Shown: positions 46,864-59,369, numbered from the stretch's first letter. The stretch: 64,000 nt of DNA from Opeltia flavorubescens (GCA_000442125.1 KE546984.1:310001-374000), one strand, 5' to 3'. Notes: a model not told the origin generated them from the sequence alone. Made by a program: numbers and translations.

Positions 46864-47374
46864 TCTAGCGATGGTTTCTGGGATTACGGAGCAATGCATT
46901 CGGGCGTGTAAGATGCTGTATTATAGCACAAAGGCAGAAGTCTAGATCCAAGGGCAAATCCAAGAAGCACGAGAAGCACAATGCAGCTTCCAACATGGCG
47001 CTTCGAAAAGAACTTCTCAAAGATATGAAAATGGTTGGTCAAATTCTCTATGTCGGCTGTATTCGGTGCGACACCATTCGTCATCTGGTATCTAAGCAAC
47101 CCCACATATAGTGCGTGTTCTAATCCGACAGCTATGAATTCTCAAATAACACTCGGCCTACTTTCCCTATCCATGTTCAGCATTCTTTCATGTAACCCCT
47201 TCATTGATTTCGCTAAACCTTCCAACAACCACGTTCAATCTATCTTGAAAGTGCATATAATATAAACAAGTTTCCTTCGTTATAACTTTTATTGCGAATT
47301 GGCATTGGCCGTTGACTCCTATTCTATCCATTCTAAGATTGAGTAAATTGTGGGTCTGTTAGCAGGTTTTCATC
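46864..47374. other. Intergenic, no gene seen
   Basis: A 511-bp spacer between RPT1 and the FMO, both on the plus strand. Short frames on either strand show no family. Confidence 0.45.
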
Positions 47375-49823
47375 ATGGCTACAGCAGCGGTCGAAATCCC
47401 TCCATCTGATCGTGGCGTTCCTGGCGCACATATGCTTGTGCGTGCCAAGTTTCCAGAAGTGTCCCCAAAGTACGTCGAATCAATTGACCCTCAGCATGTG
47501 GCAATTACGTGGGTCAACGCATTCAACGACTTGCTGTGTGGCCAGAGAGATACAACAGGCAAGCTCTTCCTGGAGGAAAGTTACTGGAGGGATTTTCTCT
47601 GCTCCGCCTGGGATTTTCATACATTCCATGGACTTCCTAGAATCTCTTCTGTTTTGAAAACTGGAGAAAAGCCATGCCGTCTCAAAGGATTGAGCATTGA
47701 TTTCAGCAGCGATTTCAAAAAGCCAATCATATCCTCTGTCGACTTTCATGGAAGCATAAAAGGGGTTCAGGCTTTTTTGATGGTTGAGACAGATGTAGGA
47801 CGTGGCAGAGGATTAGTCAAACTTGTTCCAGATGTCAAAGACGGAGGGGTTTGGAAGGCGTTCACATTGTTCACCACCTTGGAGGAGCTCAAGGGTCACG
47901 AGGAGTCTGTCTATACACGACGGCCAACAGGGGTGGACCATGGCGCTCATCCAGGCCGTTCGAATTGGCAGCAGCGAAGAAATGCCGAAATGAATTGCGA
48001 AGCACCGTTCGAGCCTACTGTCATCATCATCGGTGCGTATATTTGCAGTACTTCGTTAGTAAATTTCTGATAGAGTCAAGGCGCTGGACAAGGAGGTCTG
48101 ACCGTAGCTGCTCGTCTGAAGCAACTTGGGGTACGAGCGTTGGTAAGTAGTCTTATGAGCACCGCTCTCTTACAATGGAAATACTAACCATAAATGCTTC
48201 CCAGATCATTGACCGGAATGATCGTGTCGGTGACAACTGGCGGACGCGGTATCATCAGCTCGTGCTGCACGACTCCGTCTGGTAAGCTTAATATGACAGT
48301 CCTTACTCTGGCAGTCAGTACGAGAGCAGGATGAGACTCCGCTCAAGCTACAAAAATTTGGCCTCAGCCTCTTTTAGTTGATCTATTGATCGGGCCAGGT
48401 CCCGCTAACTCTCTGAATAAACAGGTACGACCACATGCCATACCTCAACTTCCCTCCCAATTGGCCAGTAATACTCTCCTAACCACTGCGGCTTTTACTA
48501 TGGCATACTAACAGCCCAGGTATTCACACCCAAGGACAAGCTTGCTGAATGGTTCGAAACCTATGTAAAGGCATTGGAACTCAATGTCTGGACAAGAACA
48601 AACCTAGCAGCCTCGAGTTGGGACGATAGCAAGCATCGATGGACGGTCATCCTAGATCGTGAAACCAATGGCATGAAGGAGACTCGTATGGCTTGCCAAT
48701 GCTACAGCTTGATCGATTCAGCTACTGATTCTTATAGGTACCTTTCATCCTCGCCACATCGTACTGGCTACAGGTCATTCCGGCGAACCATACTTCCCAT
48801 CTCACATTAAAGGTCTCGACAACTTTAAAGGGGATCGCCTGGTTCATTCTTCTCAATTTACAGGTCCCCAACCGAACGCGAAAGGCAAAAAAGCAGTCAT
48901 CGTTGGCAGCTGTAACTCCGCTCACGGTAAGTGAACTTTCGATATTTCTCCCCAGACCACTCTGTACCAGGAAATATATGACATCCGCCTCAAGCCCTGT
49001 TTCCATATACTTGATTGGAGGCAAAGACTGACTCACTAAACCACACAGACATCGCCCAAGACTACCACGCCCACGGCTACTCCGTGACCATGATCCAACG
49101 AAGCAGCACCCTAGTCGTAACCAGCGACACCCTATCCGACACAATGAAAGGCATCTACTCCGAAAACGGCGTAAGCCTTCCCTTCCCCTCCCCTCCCCCC
49201 AATTCAAGAAAAAAAAACTGACTACCTTCCTCCTGCAGCCCCCCACCGCAGACGCCGACATCCTCACACACTCCACCCCCACCCCCGTCCTCGCCCGCTT
49301 CCGCACAGACTCCACCCCTCACCTCAACGCCCTCGACGCCCCCCTCCTCTCCTCCCTCCAACGCGCCGGCTTCAACCTCGACAATGGCCCCCTATCAACA
49401 GGGATATGGCTAAAATACCTCCACCGTGGCGGGGGATACTACATCGACGTCGGCTGCTCCTCCCTGATCGCTTCCGGCGCGATAAAGATAAAATCCGGCC
49501 AGGAGATTACCCATCTCACCTCTAACTCCATTGTCATGGCCGATGGCGAGGAGTTAGAAGCCGATGAGATTGTTTTCGCGACGGGGTATAAGAATATGAG
49601 GGATACGGCTAGGGTGGTGCTGGGGGAGGAAGTGGCGGGTAAGGTGGGTGATGTTTGGGGTTTTGATGAGGAGGGGGAGTTGAGGGGGGTGTGGAGGAGG
49701 AGTGGGTGTCAGGGGTTTTGGTTCGCGGGCGGGAATTTGGCGCTTTGTAGGTTTTTTTCGAGGGCGCTGGCGTTGCAGATTAAGGGGTTGGAGGAGGGGT
49801 TGTGGGGGTATGGTGATGAGTGA
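47375..49823 (+). CDS. Flavin-containing monooxygenase with NTF2-like N-terminus
   Basis: Exons are 47375-48032, 48081-48142, 48205-48281, 48425-48467, 48520-48685, 48738-48926, 49049-49170 and 49239-49823, giving 633 residues. The FAD site is VIIIGAGQGGLTVAARLKQLG near 215, followed by IIDRNDRVGDNWRTRY. The NADPH site is KAVIVGSCNSAHDIAQD; the second Gly of the usual GxGxSG is replaced. HIVLATGHSGEPYFP and the C-terminal IVFATGYKNM are typical of YUCCA/FMO-type fungal enzymes. The first about 200 residues form an extra SnoaL/NTF2-like module (AITWVNAFNDLLCG, WRDFLCSAWDFHTFHGLPRI). Family members often hydroxylate or oxygenate small molecules; the substrate is unknown. The last exon is GC-rich with strong G bias toward the end. 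Confidence 0.9.
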
Positions 49824-50079
49824 GCTGGGAGAAGATGGTTTAGGGGTTGGAGGGTAGGTTGTGATATATCTCTCTAATCTTTAAGATGCATGAGACGGGA
49901 CTCGATTCTTGGCACGAGTCAAAAGCAAGCCTCAACTCGAGAGCGCTTTTCAAAGATTCGACGACTTAAGGTCCATCAACATATATACAAAAACTAATCC
50001 ACACCACTTATGCTACCATTCATAATGCAATTCCCCTAGCAAAAAAAAAGAACGCCCAACCTCATCCCCATCACCCCAT

Positions 50080-52232
50080 CTAATAAGTCCTCTTAAACGG
50101 CGCCACAGGCTTACACTCCGCTTCATCCAAAGTAGTCCCCACCACCCTCCTATACCCCAAATCGACCTTCCCCTGCGGACTCTTCTGAAAACTAAGCGTA
50201 TGCTTCATCCAATTCTCATCATCCCTATCCGGATAATCCTCCCTCGCATGCGCACCCCGACTCTCCTTGCGATTCGCCGCACTAACCGCCGTCTGCGTCG
50301 CACAAGTCAAAAGATTCCTCAACTCCAGCGTCTCCACCAAATCGCTATTCCAGATCATACTGCGATCCTTGGTGCCGATCTCAGTGAAAGATTGATCAAC
50401 GTCCTCGATACGCTTGACGCCCGTGTCTAGGGATTCCTGTGTGCGGAAGACCGATACGTCGGTTTGCATGACTTTTTGCATGTCGCTGCGGATTTGAGCT
50501 GTGGATTTGGGGCCTGAGGCTGTTCGGACGGAGTCTAGGACGCGGATACTTTCGGCCCCGGCGTCGGCGGAGATTTCTTGGTGAGGTTGACCAGGGCTGA
50601 AGCGGTCGCGGATAGTGTGGGAGACGGCGCGGCCGAAGACGATGAGATCGAGTAGGGAATTTGCGCCTAGGCGGTTTGCGCCGTGGACTGAGACACAGGC
50701 TGCTTCACCGCAGGCAAAGAGGCCGGGGACGACTTTGTCTTCGCCGGATTCGTCGACGGTGAGGACCTCGCCGGTGTATTTAGTGGGGATACCACCCATA
50801 TTGTAGTGAACTGTTGGGAGGACGGGAATGGGTTGTTTTCGGACATCAACACCAGAGAAGATGGACGCGGTTTCGGAGATACCAGGAAGGCGCTCATGAA
50901 GGACTTCTGGTGGTAGATGGCTGAGCTGGAGGTAGATATGATCTTTATCAGGGCCAACGCCTCGCCCTTCACGGATCTCCATAGTCATGGAACGGGAGAC
51001 GACGTCTCGGCTTGCAAGATCTTTGGCCGTAGGAGCGTATCGTTCCATGAATCGTTCGCCCTCGGAATTCAGAAGGTAGCCACCCTCACCACGAGAACCT
51101 TCGGTGATGAGACAACCAGCCCCGTAAATACCAGTGGGATGAAATTGAACGAATTCAAGATCTTGATTCGGGAGGCCAGCACGGGCTACCATTGCCATAC
51201 CATCTCCTGTACAGGTATGGGCGGATGTACAGCTGAAGTATGCGCGACCATACCCCCCAGTGGCCAAAACTGTGTTGTGTGATCGGAATCGATGAAGTGT
51301 ACCATCTTCCTGGTTGTACGCGATGACACCCTTACATTGTCCGTCCTCCATTATCAAATCCAGTGCAAAATATTCAATGAAGTAGTTTGTGTTGTGTCGT
51401 AGAGATTGTCCATAAAGTGTATGCAGGAGAGCGTGGCCTGTTCGATCGGCGGCGGCGCAACATCTGTAAGCCTGTCCTCCCTTTCCGTACTTTTGCGATT
51501 GGCCTCCAAATGCACGTTGGTAGCTAGATATCGTTAGATAGGATTCTTGCCAGTTGAGTGGTTGAAACCTTACATCTTGCCGTCTTCTGTTCTTGAAAAG
51601 GGGCAGCCGTAGTTCTCCAATTCGATAACACTGGCCGGGGCTTCTCTTGTCATGTAATGGATAGCATCCTGATCACCTAGCCAGTCAGAGCCTTTGACAG
51701 TGTCGTACATGTGCCACCGCCAGTCATCTTCGTGCATACTGATGCCCGTCAGTAATGAAGCACTGGAGATCCTGTATGTATTTTTGATAGCTTACTTTCC
51801 CAGAGCGGCATTGATTCCTCCCTGTGCTGCCACAGTATGACTTCTCGTCGGGAATAATTTTGATATGCAGGCGGTATTGAACCCTGCCTCTGCCAGGCCA
51901 AAGGCAGCCCTGAGACCCGAACCTCCGGCACCAACAACCAAAGCATCGTATTCATGATCCTATACCCATTAATCAGTGGCGTTAAATGAAATTAACGATG
52001 ATAGAGCGTACCACGACAGGATATTGGTTGCTGACAAAGGGTGATGCTTCTTTGGCCCGCAGTGGCTGATTGGCAATTATTCTTGCTGTTGGCTTTGTGG
52101 AGGAAAACCATCGTCTCGAAGTACATGAGATCTAAGTAGAGACAGTCAATATTTGACATCATCAGACTAAAGCGGACTGGAAAAGTATACCCTTGGAGCA
52201 GCGCCCAATCTCCATAAGCCCTGGGTTAGCAT
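50080..52232 (-). CDS. SDH1: Succinate dehydrogenase flavoprotein subunit, mitochondrial
   Basis: SDH1 oxidises succinate to fumarate in complex II, joining the TCA cycle to the respiratory chain. Exons are 52232-52191, 52131-52012, 51959-51796, 51738-51574 and 51523-50080, giving 644 residues. The N-terminus ([14 protein letters not shown], then [15 protein letters not shown]) looks like a presequence. Marks are the FAD fold [19 protein letters not shown], the FAD-linking His in [27 protein letters not shown], and the substrate region [14 protein letters not shown]. The C-terminus ends KRTY. The 3' end faces the FMO with a 256-bp gap. Confidence 0.97.
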
Positions 52233-52729
52233 GACTTGCGTTATGTATGAAGGTTCAAAGAACGTAGAAAGAAATGGATATTTGGTGGGGTTGACTCCAA
52301 GATTGATATCGAAGTCAAGTGGGAGGCGTCGAGTGGATGATGACTTCGCAAATGCACCTGCGGACCGAGGCTTCATTGACCAATCAAAAGGGGCGATATT
52401 CAAATCCCTAATTACCAACAACGGCTTGAACGGCTGACCGCATTTGTATCTATGTTGCGCATACGTAGATTGCCACGATCGATCTCGCATGTGCGTGCCG
52501 GCTGAAGCTTGTCTTTCGATGTTACGAGCTCTTTTTTTCTATCCCAAATTAGATATCTATATGCCAATGTATGATATGTGCAACCAAATCTCCTATTCGC
52601 GTGAAACCCCTATGATTCCGCTTTTCTCCTTTTGACCATGCAAGATCTAAAACACCTGACTGTCCAAATTCGACCTGCTGTGTTGACCCTTTCCATCCCA
52701 TCGCATTCATGTCCATCTCATCGTGTCTA
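52233..52729. other. Intergenic, no gene seen
   Basis: This 497-bp spacer is upstream of SDH1 and downstream of the carrier gene. It contains the word gaccaatca near 52378, a CCAAT core on the coding-opposite strand, about 145 bp from the SDH1 start. No gene. Confidence 0.45.
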
Positions 52730-53737
52730 TTATCCAACCCATTCTCTCAAGCCTTCGTAGACTGCAAATATCACGGCCGAACTTGGCGCTGATCTCGCAA
52801 CAGTAATGCCGCAACCACGATACAAGCCCCTCAAGCCTTGCTGGTGCCAAAGCTCTTTCCCACTTTTCCAGAACGTTTGCCTTTTAGCTACTGCTCCCAC
52901 AGAAGAGGACAGCTCCTCAGTCTGCATCCTTGATTTGATGGTGTCTGCTGGGAAAAAGACAAAATTGTATGCCACTCCTGCAGAAGCCCCGGCAAGGAGC
53001 TGATGGTGAATTGGCGATGTTTGTGAACGACTGTTTACGTTTGTAGTGGTGGATGGGTCTCTGTACCGGCGAAGGCCTACCGAGACACCTTCATAGCACC
53101 CAAACCAGGCAGCGGAACCGCCAGTTTCCCGGATGAGCGTGCCTAGTTGCCCACGCCAGAAACCTAGAATACCGTGCTGGCGGAAGACGGATGCAATGAC
53201 CGTAAATGGGCTGCGAGTAACGTTTGAGATGCTGGATGGAGAGACAGAATATTGCATTTTGCATTTGACAAGTTCGATGGGAGTGAGTAACAAGCTTGTC
53301 ACAGCACCGCTAATCCCACCACATGCTGCGAGCGCCTCGAGTGGTAGTTTCGCTCCTTTGCCTTGTGGTAGTGCAGGATTAAGTCGTTGTAAGAGTGACT
53401 GGGCAATCCGGTAGCTGAAGAATAAAGAACTCGTTTCAATCGCCGCACCAAAAAGAGGAGCAGAAATACCACGATAAAGGGACCGAAAGCCACCATCGGG
53501 AGAAAGGAGAGACTGCCGGAAGCAGTCGAGAGGGCCAGAGTAGATAGGCGGATGAGGTTGAGATTGTAAGCGGACTTTGATGGTGTCGAAAGGGTACTCG
53601 ATAACCTTGCCTATCGTTCCGGCAATAGATCCGAACGTGATATCCTTGAGAGCTTCGATGCCTTGATTCTCGACTGCCAGCACTGCAGGGCTGGCTGTCA
53701 GGTCTGAGACCTCGGTCTGGGAGAATGTACTGGTCAT
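52730..53737 (-). CDS. ORT1: Mitochondrial ornithine carrier (Ort1/Arg11/AmcA type)
   Basis: A single exon codes 335 residues. All three mitochondrial-carrier signature repeats are visible: YPFDTIKVRLQ (first), TPIELVKCKMQ (second) and FPADTIKSRMQ (third), each followed by a typical Gly helix (FRSLYRGISAPL; ILGFWRGQLGTLIRETGG; LRGLYRGCGITV). The second-repeat ELVKCKMQ with RETGGSAAWFGCYE matches ornithine/basic amino acid carriers, which export ornithine from the matrix for arginine synthesis. It is intronless, unusual for this window. The N-terminal 30 residues are an extra polar segment. Confidence 0.92.
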   Translation of the reverse strand: MTSTFSQTEVSDLTASPAVLAVENQGIEALKDITFGSIAGTIGKVIEYPFDTIKVRLQSQPHPPIYSGPLDCFRQSLLSPDGGFRSLYRGISAPLFGAAIETSSLFFSYRIAQSLLQRLNPALPQGKGAKLPLEALAACGGISGAVTSLLLTPIELVKCKMQYSVSPSSISNVTRSPFTVIASVFRQHGILGFWRGQLGTLIRETGGSAAWFGCYEGVSVGLRRYRDPSTTTNVNSRSQTSPIHHQLLAGASAGVAYNFVFFPADTIKSRMQTEELSSSVGAVAKRQTFWKSGKELWHQQGLRGLYRGCGITVARSAPSSAVIFAVYEGLREWVG

Positions 53738-54178
53738 AGTGTTCCACGCCTGGTCTCAGCCTCCTCGCGGATTGAAGAGAAGTAGACGGCCTCTCTGGAT
53801 AAAGAAGAGAGGCATGGGGAGGGGTTATGAAACCATAGTTCGTTGTCCTACTCCTACGGAAAAAGGATCAGCTCTTGCATTGATGGCACAATGACAAGAT
53901 CTGCGAGCGCCTCAGTGTCAGACAACCAGAATGAACCGGATTCGAACCACTGAAAACGCTGCGTGTATGCCGCTTGACGTGTGCCGAAAGTCAATGCAGT
54001 TGGCCATGGACCGTTGAAGAAAGAGATGCACTTTTACAAAGCCGAAATCGGACCATTGCCAAGATTCGCTTGTTGATAAGATTAGATTCACGAATGGATT
54101 CTCGCGATTCCACCGAGCTTCAAATGGCTACGGAGTACTAAGGTTTTTATTACCCCCAAGCCAATACGTTATCAAGTC
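53738..54178. promoter_or_regulatory. Divergent intergenic region ORT1/CGR1
   Basis: The 441-bp spacer has the carrier and CGR1 starts pointing apart. A tRNA T-arm-like word occurs at 53937-53950 but no full tRNA could be folded. Confidence 0.4.
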
Positions 54179-54553
54179 ATGTCTGCCCTCACAGCTCCTT
54201 CCATCCGTAAAAACGGTATGTCTATCTTGATTTACCTTACCAGCTCCGCTAATACTTGCTTCTCAGGCAAACAATGGCACACCCCCAAATCCGCATTCCG
54301 CCCCAACTCTCGCTTAACATCCTACTCCGCTCGTCTCTCTGCACAAACATCAGCCGCCGCGACCAAAGCCAAAGAGCGGGAAATGAAAGCTGAAAAAGAA
54401 GAGGAGAGGCAAAGAAGGATACGAGGTATCAAGGATCGAAGGGCTGCGAAAGAGGAGAAGGAGAGGTACGAGAAGATGGCAGAGAAGATGCATCGGAAGA
54501 GAGTGGAGAGGTTAAAGAGAAGGGAGAAGAGGAATAAACTACTCAAATCTTGA
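54179..54553 (+). CDS. CGR1: rRNA-processing protein Cgr1
   Basis: Cgr1 is a small basic nucleolar protein needed for 60S ribosomal subunit pre-rRNA processing. Exons are 54179-54215 and 54267-54553, giving 107 residues. The conserved start is [15 protein letters not shown] across the intron. The rest is a highly charged helix ([33 protein letters not shown]) ending in [21 protein letters not shown], the family C-terminus. Length matches known homologues. Confidence 0.95.
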   Translation: MSALTAPSIRKNGMSILIYLTSSANTCFSGKQWHTPKSAFRPNSRLTSYSARLSAQTSAAATKAKEREMKAEKEEERQRRIRGIKDRRAAKEEKERYEKMAEKMHRKRVERLKRREKRNKLLKS

Positions 54554-54733
54554 GTATATCAGCTCAGGTCGATTGGGAATTTAGCGTGGCGCTCGGAGTG
54601 AATGAGGAGGAAAATGATACCAAGGATTGAAGTGCAAGGTGGAAGGCATTTCATCGTAGAGATATACTAGCTGATACCCCATACAATCACGCTTTCAAGG
54701 GTATCAAAATATGCAATTGGGGGTATCTTCAGA

Positions 54734-55882
54734 TCACAATTCCTCCAACATGCGCAACCTCGGCTCCCACTCGTTAACTCCACGTGCTGAAGCTGTCTTC
54801 GTTGTCTGCGGTATGCGAATCTCGCTCCTCGTTGGTTCATCTGCCAGTATCGTTGTATTGACATCTCCTATGTGCGGAGATGCACTTCCACCTGGCTCCC
54901 ATTGGCCGCTTTCCGGTGTGAGTTCAGTTCCCCAGCCTCCCACCTCTCGTTCCCCAAATCTCGCGATACCGCCTAGTACCAGTACACCTAGGATGGCGGC
55001 AAAAGTTCCCACCATGCACCTCCATCTCCATTGTATCCTCCTACCCCTCTCCCTCTCACCGTTCTCTTCCCCTTCCACCTTCTCCCTGACCACACTCAAT
55101 CTTTTCTCTAGCATTTCGACGCTCGTTCTCGCGTTTTTGACTCTTCTCTCCAAGCCTTCAGCCCTCTCCTTCTTTGCGGCAAACGTGAGCTTGTCAAACT
55201 GCGACAGCTGGCCTTGAGCCGTGCGAGCGTATTCGTTGGTAGATCTTCCAAAAGTATCAAGGTGCTCAGAGGCAGACGAAGAAAGCGACGATAGAGCCGA
55301 AAGGATAGAGACAAGGGAGGAAACATGCGATAAGAGGGAATAATGCGTGTAGTCCAGCCGCCGAGTCATGTCCGTCGATAATGTCGATAGCGCCGTCAAT
55401 TTCTTATTTAGATCTCTATAATCGTATGAAAATTAGATGCTTCTCCCCATTCAAGCTTCCAGAAGAACGTACTGCTCCCCTTCTACCCTTCGCCTCCTCC
55501 TCTTCTCGACCTCCTTCCATGTCTCTCTCTCCTTTTCCTCCCTTGCCTTCTCTTTTCGTCGAAGGGCCTCCTCATCTTCGACCGCAGTGCCTTCCTCGTT
55601 CTCCTTCTCATGTCGATTAAGATGTTCAAGTCGACTCCCAACTTTGGTGATCGGACTCAACAAATCGCCTAGAGAATTGTCTTTGAATGGATTTGACGAA
55701 GTTGGTAGGATTGCTGATTGTGGGACGGATTTATCACGATGATGGTGGTGATGGTGGTGCGAGCGATGTGGGCGGTGGATGTGGTGATGATGCTGAGATG
55801 ATTGCGAGGATGGAGCGGTGGTGGAGCGGGGAGGGGCGGAGATGGGAACGGAGATAGGTGGAGGAGGGATTGGGTGAGACAT
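54734..55882 (-). CDS. Coiled-coil protein with one membrane helix, unknown
   Basis: Exons are 55882-55473 and 55415-54734, giving 363 residues. The N-terminus is Pro/Ser/His-rich with runs of 4 and 7 His near residues 31-49. A charged helix follows (EALRRKEKAREEKERETWKEVEKRRRRR), then a long Leu/Ser heptad region (TALSTLSTDMTRRLDYTHYSLLSHV), a second coiled coil (LERRVKNARTSVEMLEKRLSVV) and one membrane helix near 285-305 (CMVGTFAAILGVLVLGGIA) followed by about 80 polar residues. It is built like a SNARE- or nuclear-envelope-type coiled-coil anchor, but I recognise no family. Confidence 0.78.
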
Positions 55883-57580
55883 TAAAGATCATATTGCAGG
55901 AAGCATGAAGATATTGAGAATCCCTTTCCCACACTTCAAGAGAGGAGATGCTTCTTGGTACAAGAGTATGTTCACGCTACAGGGCTGTAGCTTGATTTGG
56001 ATTAGCTTCCTATTCACCATGATGAGATTCATGCATTTCACATGTCAAAAATACCCTGTCCCATGTTTCTTAGGCGAATCAGTACTGCCATTCTTTTTTA
56101 CAGAACTTGTGTAATAATGCTTAGGCGTAGAGTGTAAGTATGTCCTATTCCACTTCGCCAGGCAATGATTGTATATTAATTAAAGCATATTTCTCTCTTG
56201 CTTATCGATAGTCTTATTGTCTACCGTGTCTCTTCTTGATTCTGCTTTTTCCAGTTTACAAAAAATCAGTAAGAAGTATAGCTTCTATCTAGAAGTAACC
56301 GTCCTTAGATAAGAGGCAATGCAACATTTCCAGTTCGAAAAGCGAAGTCGAAAATCCATGAATCGAGTTGTGGCAGTGACATTCTAGCCGGCGCAGAAGT
56401 TATCCTTTTCAGTTCTCAACAAGAGGCAAATCTGAGTTTTTACGTAGCTGCAATGATCCGGGCAAAGGTCTTTCGGGACCAAACATCGGCAGTAACTACA
56501 CCTCAACCTCAATTAGCCTTATGCATCAGCGAATGTTCAGCTATTCGTTTCGTTAGTCTGGCATTCTAAAAGCTATGTAAGAGGTGCCGATATCATTGAA
56601 GACGGAAGAAACGCAGAACGCCATAGCTGTGATGAAAAGGTGATAGGTTTATTTGCTACCGACAAGAAGAAGGTCATTATCTGATGCCTGGTCCTTCTTC
56701 CTGATGAAATTTGCGATTGTCGATGCAATGAATACTTCGCGTCCGCAACGCAGACTACTGGTTTGGCCTGACCACGTGCTCTTTAGCCATGCGAAGTCGT
56801 CATCCTTATTTCTTTTGATTAATCTTGGAAAAATGGAAACAAATTTGATAAAGCATTGAACAGACATTCTGTGGCTGATATTAGGTAATCTATCGGGAGG
56901 TATTGCTCACGCACCTAATCGGTGGTGAGAGCTGGCCACCCGGAATCAGCCTGATAGGTCTCTGCCCGCTGTACAGCATGGTGGTATTGAATATTAGTGA
57001 ATTTGTATAGACTACGGATTGACAACCTGGTAGCACAACAGGCATGAGGAAGATGAAAATAACATCCCAAGGAGGTACAGTCGCTTCTAGGCTACCCATC
57101 GACCCCTTACGCGATTACGTAGAGCATGGCAATCTCCCATGGACCTTGGCTGAGGGCTTGTCTAAACACAAAACCACTGCACGACGGAAGTAAATTGTGT
57201 AAGGATGCCACTCTCGGCTTTACTAGTCATCAAAGTATCAACGAGTCAGAGTACAGCGACACAAATTAATGGACCAGAAACTCACGATGGCTAATTTCCG
57301 GGGATGCGTGCTGCCGTCTGGCTATGCCGCCGGATCGCTGCATATGCACATCCATTGGAGAGAGAGCTCAGAATTGTTTGGCTTACTGCCGTTATCCCTG
57401 AACACTCCCTTTCCATTTCATGCAACTATGAAAGGGGCAGTATAATTACCAGACGTCAGGCTCCTTCAATTGAGTCAAACAAGCCTGGCAAGAAAGTGTG
57501 GAAATGGCACTCTATAAACAACACGAGCCATTGTTTTATAGATTCGACGCTCGACTTACGCTTGGCCTTTAAAACTTTCA
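55883..57580. other. Long intergenic region, no gene seen
   Basis: The 1.7-kb AT-leaning stretch lies between two divergent genes. Overlapping frames of about 70 codons on opposite strands (56650-56865) mirror each other and show no family. A frame from 57304 to 57624 overlaps the next gene's start in another frame and has no motif. Confidence 0.45.
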
Positions 57581-59369
57581 ATGGCACCCTCAACTTTCCA
57601 GCCAACCAATTCGTCAATCCGTGAATGGTTTGACTTCGATTACATGACCTCCCCAACTCTTCCCGGTTGCACCATTAATGGTACTGAAATCGGCTGTTCA
57701 CATGTCTGTAATAACAGGACATCTCTCTTCTTCGCTCAAACTACGAATCTTGTAACTTGTGGAATATGGACCAGTCTCATCTTAGCCAGCTCCATCTTTG
57801 ACATCAAGGGGACATTACTTGAGAAAAATGAAAGCATCATTCAGCACCTCGATCCTTTCCACAAAGATGTCAATTTGAAGGCAAATGATTCACAGAGTGT
57901 TTCAATATATGCAGATACCATTAGCAGCGGTTTCGGAGCGATCTATGAAATCGTCAGAACGGCTTCATTCGCTGATGATGGGACTATCCCTTCTGCTTGT
58001 ACCAAAGGCTCCATATTTCCCGCCGATATCTATTGGCGTGACGGATATCAGAGCCCAGTCATCGATTGCGTGCAAGAAATATGCTCGCCGCTTACATTGA
58101 ACCCAGATCTAGCTGGTATTGGAGTTCGTAACACTCATTTCAATCCTTCTGAGAGGATACTGCTGACTCGAAATAGATGTTCTCGTCCTTCCTTGTTCAA
58201 GCAGCTCTTGTTTTCATTGCCTATACAGCACTATTCGTAATGGAGTCACAAGATCTTACCACAAATGTACCACACAAAAGTCCAAAGACTATATACGCCG
58301 ACGAAGTCGTCGTAGCGCTAATTGAATACCACAAAGCCCAGTGTTACTTCGCTATTGTGATTCAGATTCCAGCATTAGTCTTGTGCCACATGAGCTCCGA
58401 TCTAGGTTTCGAACTATTCGAAGATATGCTCGACACATCTATCATGATCATCTCTGCTGGTAGTGGATTAGTCCCTGTTGCTTTGACCCTTGCATGCATA
58501 ACACGTTATGGCCGCCAATCGTGGTATCTCCTGGTACTATCCTGGATGGCCGTAATACTGGCAACGGTAACGTTATTGACAGCATACCAGATTGCACACC
58601 GGACGGGGGGTGGTGATGGTATATACGACGATAAATCGGGATATACTTTCGCTATTGATGCTTCTCCATTGACACTGAACGACTCTGCTTCTAGAAATTT
58701 GTCTGAGATAGTCTTCCCTCTATGTGGTAATTCTAACTTACTCAGCAATACGCTTCCCCCCGGTCTGATCGACAACTGGTGGACAATACTTATCTGGATC
58801 AATTGCGTTACCTGGATGCTTTTCTGCTTGTGGAAAAAGTGCTTCGATACCAAATACCTTTCCGGATTTCGCCAGAGAATGGACAAGCTCGTAAAGAAGC
58901 ATCACTGGATCGACTTTATCATTACTGAAAGCAGGAAATTTAGGGCCTGGATTTTCCTCTCCATCTTACCGTGGTCTCTATGCTTTGGGTGGCAATTCTA
59001 CCTCCTCTACTCTTACTTCAAACACAACCTCATCTCGTATGAATGGTCTTTCGGTCAGATCATTGCGGGCTTTGTCTGGGTGCCCTCCGTTGTCGAATTC
59101 ATTTACATCTTAATCAGTATATGCTCCGATCCACTATCTCTTTTCCTAAGCTAATCAGATCAGACGGAGTCACGGATGCATCAGAATACAAGTATCCATC
59201 GCCATTAGTATTGACGAGGGACATTGCACTGTCGACTATTGCTATGGCATCTCTAGGAGCTCCTCCCGTGAGCAGTGACGAAGAGTTGGTCTGCACGCAA
59301 AAGGTTAGCCAGGATGAAATATCCGTACCGGAGCAAAAAATCGAGCACGTCTCAATTGACGAACCCTAA
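57581..59369 (+). CDS. Seven-helix membrane protein with Cys-rich N-terminal domain, unknown
   Basis: Exons are 57581-58123, 58177-59116 and 59164-59369, giving 562 residues. The first 180 residues form a head with seven Cys and several N-glycosylation sequons (NSS, NGT, NRT, NES), no clear signal peptide, and the conserved end EICSPLTLNPDLAGIG. Seven hydrophobic helices follow, starting SSFLVQAALVFIAYTALFV and ending IIAGFVWVPSVVEFIYILI. The tail is polar. This matches a fungal family known only as hypothetical membrane proteins; a receptor-like topology is inference. The last acceptor was chosen to give LINGVTDASEYK, which resembles the family. Confidence 0.8.

Noticed and set aside
14881-49823. 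Secondary-metabolite cluster (questin-oxidase-like, SDR, OMT, FMO)
   Set aside because: The four enzymes are spread over 35 kb among core housekeeping genes, and no PKS, NRPS, terpene synthase or pathway regulator lies between them.
53915-53975. tRNA-like word (reverse strand ggttcgaatcc)
   Set aside because: The T loop fits, but the T stem has a mismatch and no matching acceptor 5' strand, D arm or anticodon loop with U33 could be found upstream.
55451-55742. Plus-strand Ser/Leu/Phe-rich frames opposite the coiled-coil gene
   Set aside because: They are antisense reflections of Glu/Arg/Lys-rich codons.
57304-57624. 106-codon plus-strand frame before the 7-helix gene
   Set aside because: Overlaps the start of the better-supported gene in another frame and has no motif.
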